From assembly GCA_002172355.2 (NCBI GenBank), contig NHGH02000032.1, positions 5,769 to 14,847 of the forward strand: a stretch of 9,079 nt of DNA. The letters run 5' to 3'. Positions 7,066 to 9,079 of this stretch are shown in pieces; the stretch's first letter is position 1; every line of letters begins with the position of its first letter. Source of the DNA: Euryarchaeota archaeon TMED132. GTDB lineage: Archaea; Thermoplasmatota; Poseidoniia; Poseidoniales; Poseidoniaceae. A model generated the notes under the pieces. The model saw nothing but the letters and a program-made list of their open reading frames with translations, was not told where the DNA came from and did no database searches. The position numbers and the translations under genes are program-made.

Positions 7066-8553
7066 TCAGGTTAAATCCCAAGTTGGGCCGTCAGCGGTAT
7101 CAACAACTACGACTCCCATTTCTGTAAGTTGGTCTCTAATTTGGTCAGCCTTAGCCCAATCTTTAGAATCTCTAGCCTGCTTTCTTTCCAACAATAAGTC
7201 TTCAACCTTAGAAGCAATTTGCTCTTTTCTTGGGTCTTCTTCTGGTTCTAACAGAGCAAATTCTCGTGTCGGTAAGATTCCAAGAACCCTGCCTGCTGTT
7301 TCCTCTAACCACTCTACACTATAGTGAGCAAACGCATCTTTATCTTTAGCATCGAGTCCGCTGGATAATGTCTTTGAAATTTCTCTAACACCGCCGAGTA
7401 CTTTGGCTACAGCCTCCCTTGAATTGAAATCATCATCCATGGCTTTAGCAAATCCTTCACCCATTTTCTCGAGCATTGCAAGTGACTTTGTCAATGGTTG
7501 AAATGAGGTTATATCTGGATTTGGAAGAGAAACTGGCGACTTGGAAGTCATTGCTTTTAGTGAATCAATATAACACTCCAATACACGGTTATAGTTCCTT
7601 TCAGCATCTTTTAGAAGTGTTTCATTCATATCGATAGGTGAACGATAATGTGCATTGATGAGTGCGAACCTCAATACCATCGCATCTATCTGTTGGAGAA
7701 TATCCCTTATCGTCCAAAAGTTTCCAAGTGATTTGCTCATCTTCTCGCCATCGATATTGACAAATCCATTGTGCAACCAATGATGAACTACTGGACTACA
7801 TCCTGTATGGCACTCGCCTTGGAAAATTTCCGCTTCATGATGAGGGAATCTAAGGTCATGGCCTCCACCGTGAATATCGAATTGTTCTCCAAAGTAATCC
7901 ATCGACATAGCCGTACATTCGATGTGCCAACCCGGTCTACCTGGTCCCCAAGGCGAATCCCATGTTGGCTCCCCTGGTTTGGCTGCTTTCCAAAGTGCGA
8001 AGTCCTTGTGGTCTCTTTTGCTAGTTCCAGTTCCTTCGACTCTACCGCCTGCACCTGAACGAACAGCCTCGATTTTCTGACCGGTTAGTAGCCCATACTT
8101 TTCAGGTGCTGATTCTACGTGGAAATAGACACCATCATCTACTTGGTAAGCATTTCCTTTATCGATTAAGTCTTGAGTAATTCGAATCATATCGTCAACA
8201 TAATCTGTACATCTTGGATAATCATCTGCTCTTAGTATGTTTAATGCGTCCATATCTTCATAATAAGCAGCAATATTTTCATCGACTAATTTACGCCAAT
8301 CTCCGCCGATTTCATTGGCTCGATGGATGATTTTATCATCGATATCTGTGAAATTTTGTACATAATGAACATCGAATCCAGAGAACTCAAGCCATCGGTG
8401 AATTAAGTCAAATGCCAAGTAACAGCGAGCATGGCCAAGGTGACACCTGTCATAGACTGTAACTCCACAGACGTACATTGAGACCTTCCCCGGTTCCATA
8501 GTAGTGAAGTCTACTTTGTCTTTCCTAAGGGTGTCATATAGGCGTAATGGCAT
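7066..8553 (-). CDS. cysS: Cysteinyl-tRNA synthetase
   Basis: This class I aminoacyl-tRNA synthetase charges tRNA-Cys in the cytoplasm. Numbering here counts from the ATG at 8553 (495 residues, typical for the family). The Rossmann-fold catalytic core has YVCGVTVYD with zinc ligand Cys29 and HIGH-type motif HLGH (38-41). The core also has the FTDIDDKII segment and GWHIECTAMS with zinc ligand Cys213. HGGGHDLRFPHHEAE supplies His238 and Glu242, and KMSKS lies at 271-275. The helical tRNA-binding C-terminus ends with the usual LLxERxxARxxKDWxxAD(Q)IR pattern. A TTG lies three codons upstream (8562), but ATG 8553 gives the standard MPLRLYDTL start and is preferred. All catalytic and metal-binding residues are intact. 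The 3' end is only 6 bp from the convergent amidohydrolase stop. The 5' end faces the Frag1/DRAM-like gene across a short divergent spacer. Confidence 0.97.
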   Translation of the reverse strand: MPLRLYDTLRKDKVDFTTMEPGKVSMYVCGVTVYDRCHLGHARCYLAFDLIHRWLEFSGFDVHYVQNFTDIDDKIIHRANEIGGDWRKLVDENIAAYYEDMDALNILRADDYPRCTDYVDDMIRITQDLIDKGNAYQVDDGVYFHVESAPEKYGLLTGQKIEAVRSGAGGRVEGTGTSKRDHKDFALWKAAKPGEPTWDSPWGPGRPGWHIECTAMSMDYFGEQFDIHGGGHDLRFPHHEAEIFQGECHTGCSPVVHHWLHNGFVNIDGEKMSKSLGNFWTIRDILQQIDAMVLRFALINAHYRSPIDMNETLLKDAERNYNRVLECYIDSLKAMTSKSPVSLPNPDITSFQPLTKSLAMLEKMGEGFAKAMDDDFNSREAVAKVLGGVREISKTLSSGLDAKDKDAFAHYSVEWLEETAGRVLGILPTREFALLEPEEDPRKEQIASKVEDLLLERKQARDSKDWAKADQIRDQLTEMGVVVVDTADGPTWDLT

Positions 8554-8590
8554 TCGACTCAATGCGTGGTGTTAGCCACCTCACTTGAAT

Positions 8591-8597
8591 GTTATAC
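8591..8597. promoter_or_regulatory. Candidate bidirectional TATA-like element between cysS and the membrane-protein gene
   Basis: GTTATAC on the plus strand reads GTATAAC on the minus strand, so a TATA core faces both divergent genes. Taking about 25 bp from the box to the start of transcription gives about 8568 for cysS (short leader before ATG 8553). For the plus-strand gene it gives about 8620 (short leader before TTG 8632). The spacing is reasonable both ways, but one short AT-rich match is weak evidence and no BRE was recognised. Confidence 0.35.
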
Positions 8598-8631
8598 ATG
8601 AGAGCGTCTTGGATTGGTTAAGGCGATTAAT

Positions 8632-9079
8632 TTGAAGAATTTGGACTACGGAGTTAGAATCGGTTCAAATGAAATCAGCGATCTAACAATTGCTCGAATT
8701 GGGTGGTTATTACCTGCAATTACTGCCCCAATGGCTATGATTGTGCACATTCTTTTAGGAAATGCTAGAACATTTCCAATATTCATTTCTGAATCAGATT
8801 ACCCTGGTTTAGAAAGATGGATTTTCACAATTGGGCTTTGCTGTGCAGGGGTAATTCAGATGTTTTTTGCCTACAGAATGTGGCACTCAATGAAAGATGA
8901 TGGTCGAAGGAAACTAATGCACATAACATTGATTTGTGGTTTATTTACTGGTGGAAATTTGGTAATAATGTCTTTTGCAAATATGTATGACTATCTTGCT
9001 TTACACGTATTGACAGCCTCAAATGTATTTCAAGGAGGAATGGTTTGGGCACTGATGGCCCATCTTTCGCTTCCTAATG
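8632..9079 (+). CDS. Frag1/DRAM/Sfk1-like multi-pass membrane protein, 3' end outside window
   Basis: An open frame follows the in-frame TGA at 8599-8601 and continues past the right edge, so only about 149 residues are visible. The first in-frame ATG is at 8731, inside the first membrane helix and too late. The start is therefore probably a TTG: 8614, 8632 or 8641. 8632 is chosen for its spacing to the TATA-like element, with low certainty. Four hydrophobic segments appear at about 23-43, 62-83, 94-115 and 119-145. The loop after the first, TFPIFISESDYPGLERWIF, resembles the FPfISdtg..PE loop of the Frag1/DRAM/Sfk1 family (PF10277), known in eukaryotes from PGAP2 and the autophagy modulator DRAM. 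Its biochemical role in archaea is unknown. The family call comes from recall of that loop and the helix pattern; a generic membrane protein is the alternative. Confidence 0.65.
   Translation, partial: MKNLDYGVRIGSNEISDLTIARIGWLLPAITAPMAMIVHILLGNARTFPIFISESDYPGLERWIFTIGLCCAGVIQMFFAYRMWHSMKDDGRRKLMHITLICGLFTGGNLVIMSFANMYDYLALHVLTASNVFQGGMVWALMAHLSLPN

Noticed and set aside
7771..8058. Open frames on both strands within cysS
   Set aside because: They overlap the catalytic core of CysRS in other frames and have no independent support.
8566..8580. Small inverted repeat in the cysS leader (GGTG-TTAGC-CACC), considered as an operator or attenuator
   Set aside because: The stem is only 4 bp and has an equally good alternative pairing, which is expected by chance.

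Overview
The window looks like a chromosomal segment of a marine planktonic archaeon. The best guess is a Marine Group II euryarchaeon (Poseidoniales), which is an inference from gene types and not from any marker gene. Four things point that way. There is an archaeal-style MutS-like ATPase with an N-terminal helix-hairpin-helix. Large secreted hydrolases carry a lipobox or a C-terminal membrane anchor. The genes are AT-rich, closely packed and lack obvious Shine-Dalgarno sites. A Frag1/DRAM-type membrane protein is also present. No rRNA, tRNA, CRISPR array, insertion sequence or phage gene was seen.

Layout. Bases 1-3998 hold three genes on the minus strand, read in the order thioredoxin (3998-3624), secreted S15-family peptidase lipoprotein (3567-1759) and MutS-like ATPase (1706 to beyond base 1). 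The gaps are 56 and 52 bp, so they may be co-transcribed. A 49-bp divergent spacer (3999-4047) separates them from a plus-strand gene at 4048-7059. That gene encodes a 1003-residue multidomain protein: signal peptide, lamin-tail domain, subtype-III amidohydrolase barrel, unassigned region, Asp/Asn/Thr-rich linker, membrane helix, acidic stretch and two EF-hands. It converges with only 6 bp of spacing on cysteinyl-tRNA synthetase (8553-7066, minus). A second divergent spacer, with a self-complementary TATA-like element, leads to a plus-strand Frag1/DRAM-like membrane protein that runs off the right edge.

How they fit together. Two of the six genes encode exported hydrolases: a probable peptidase/acylase and a probable deaminase-like amidohydrolase. 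This suits a heterotroph that breaks down peptides and nitrogenous organics at the cell surface. Thioredoxin, CysRS and the MutS-like ATPase are housekeeping genes, and the sequence shows no single pathway linking all six. The most unusual item is the tethered amidohydrolase, with its predicted cytoplasmic EF-hand pair. I see no convincing evidence of a new defence, mobile or RNA-guided system.
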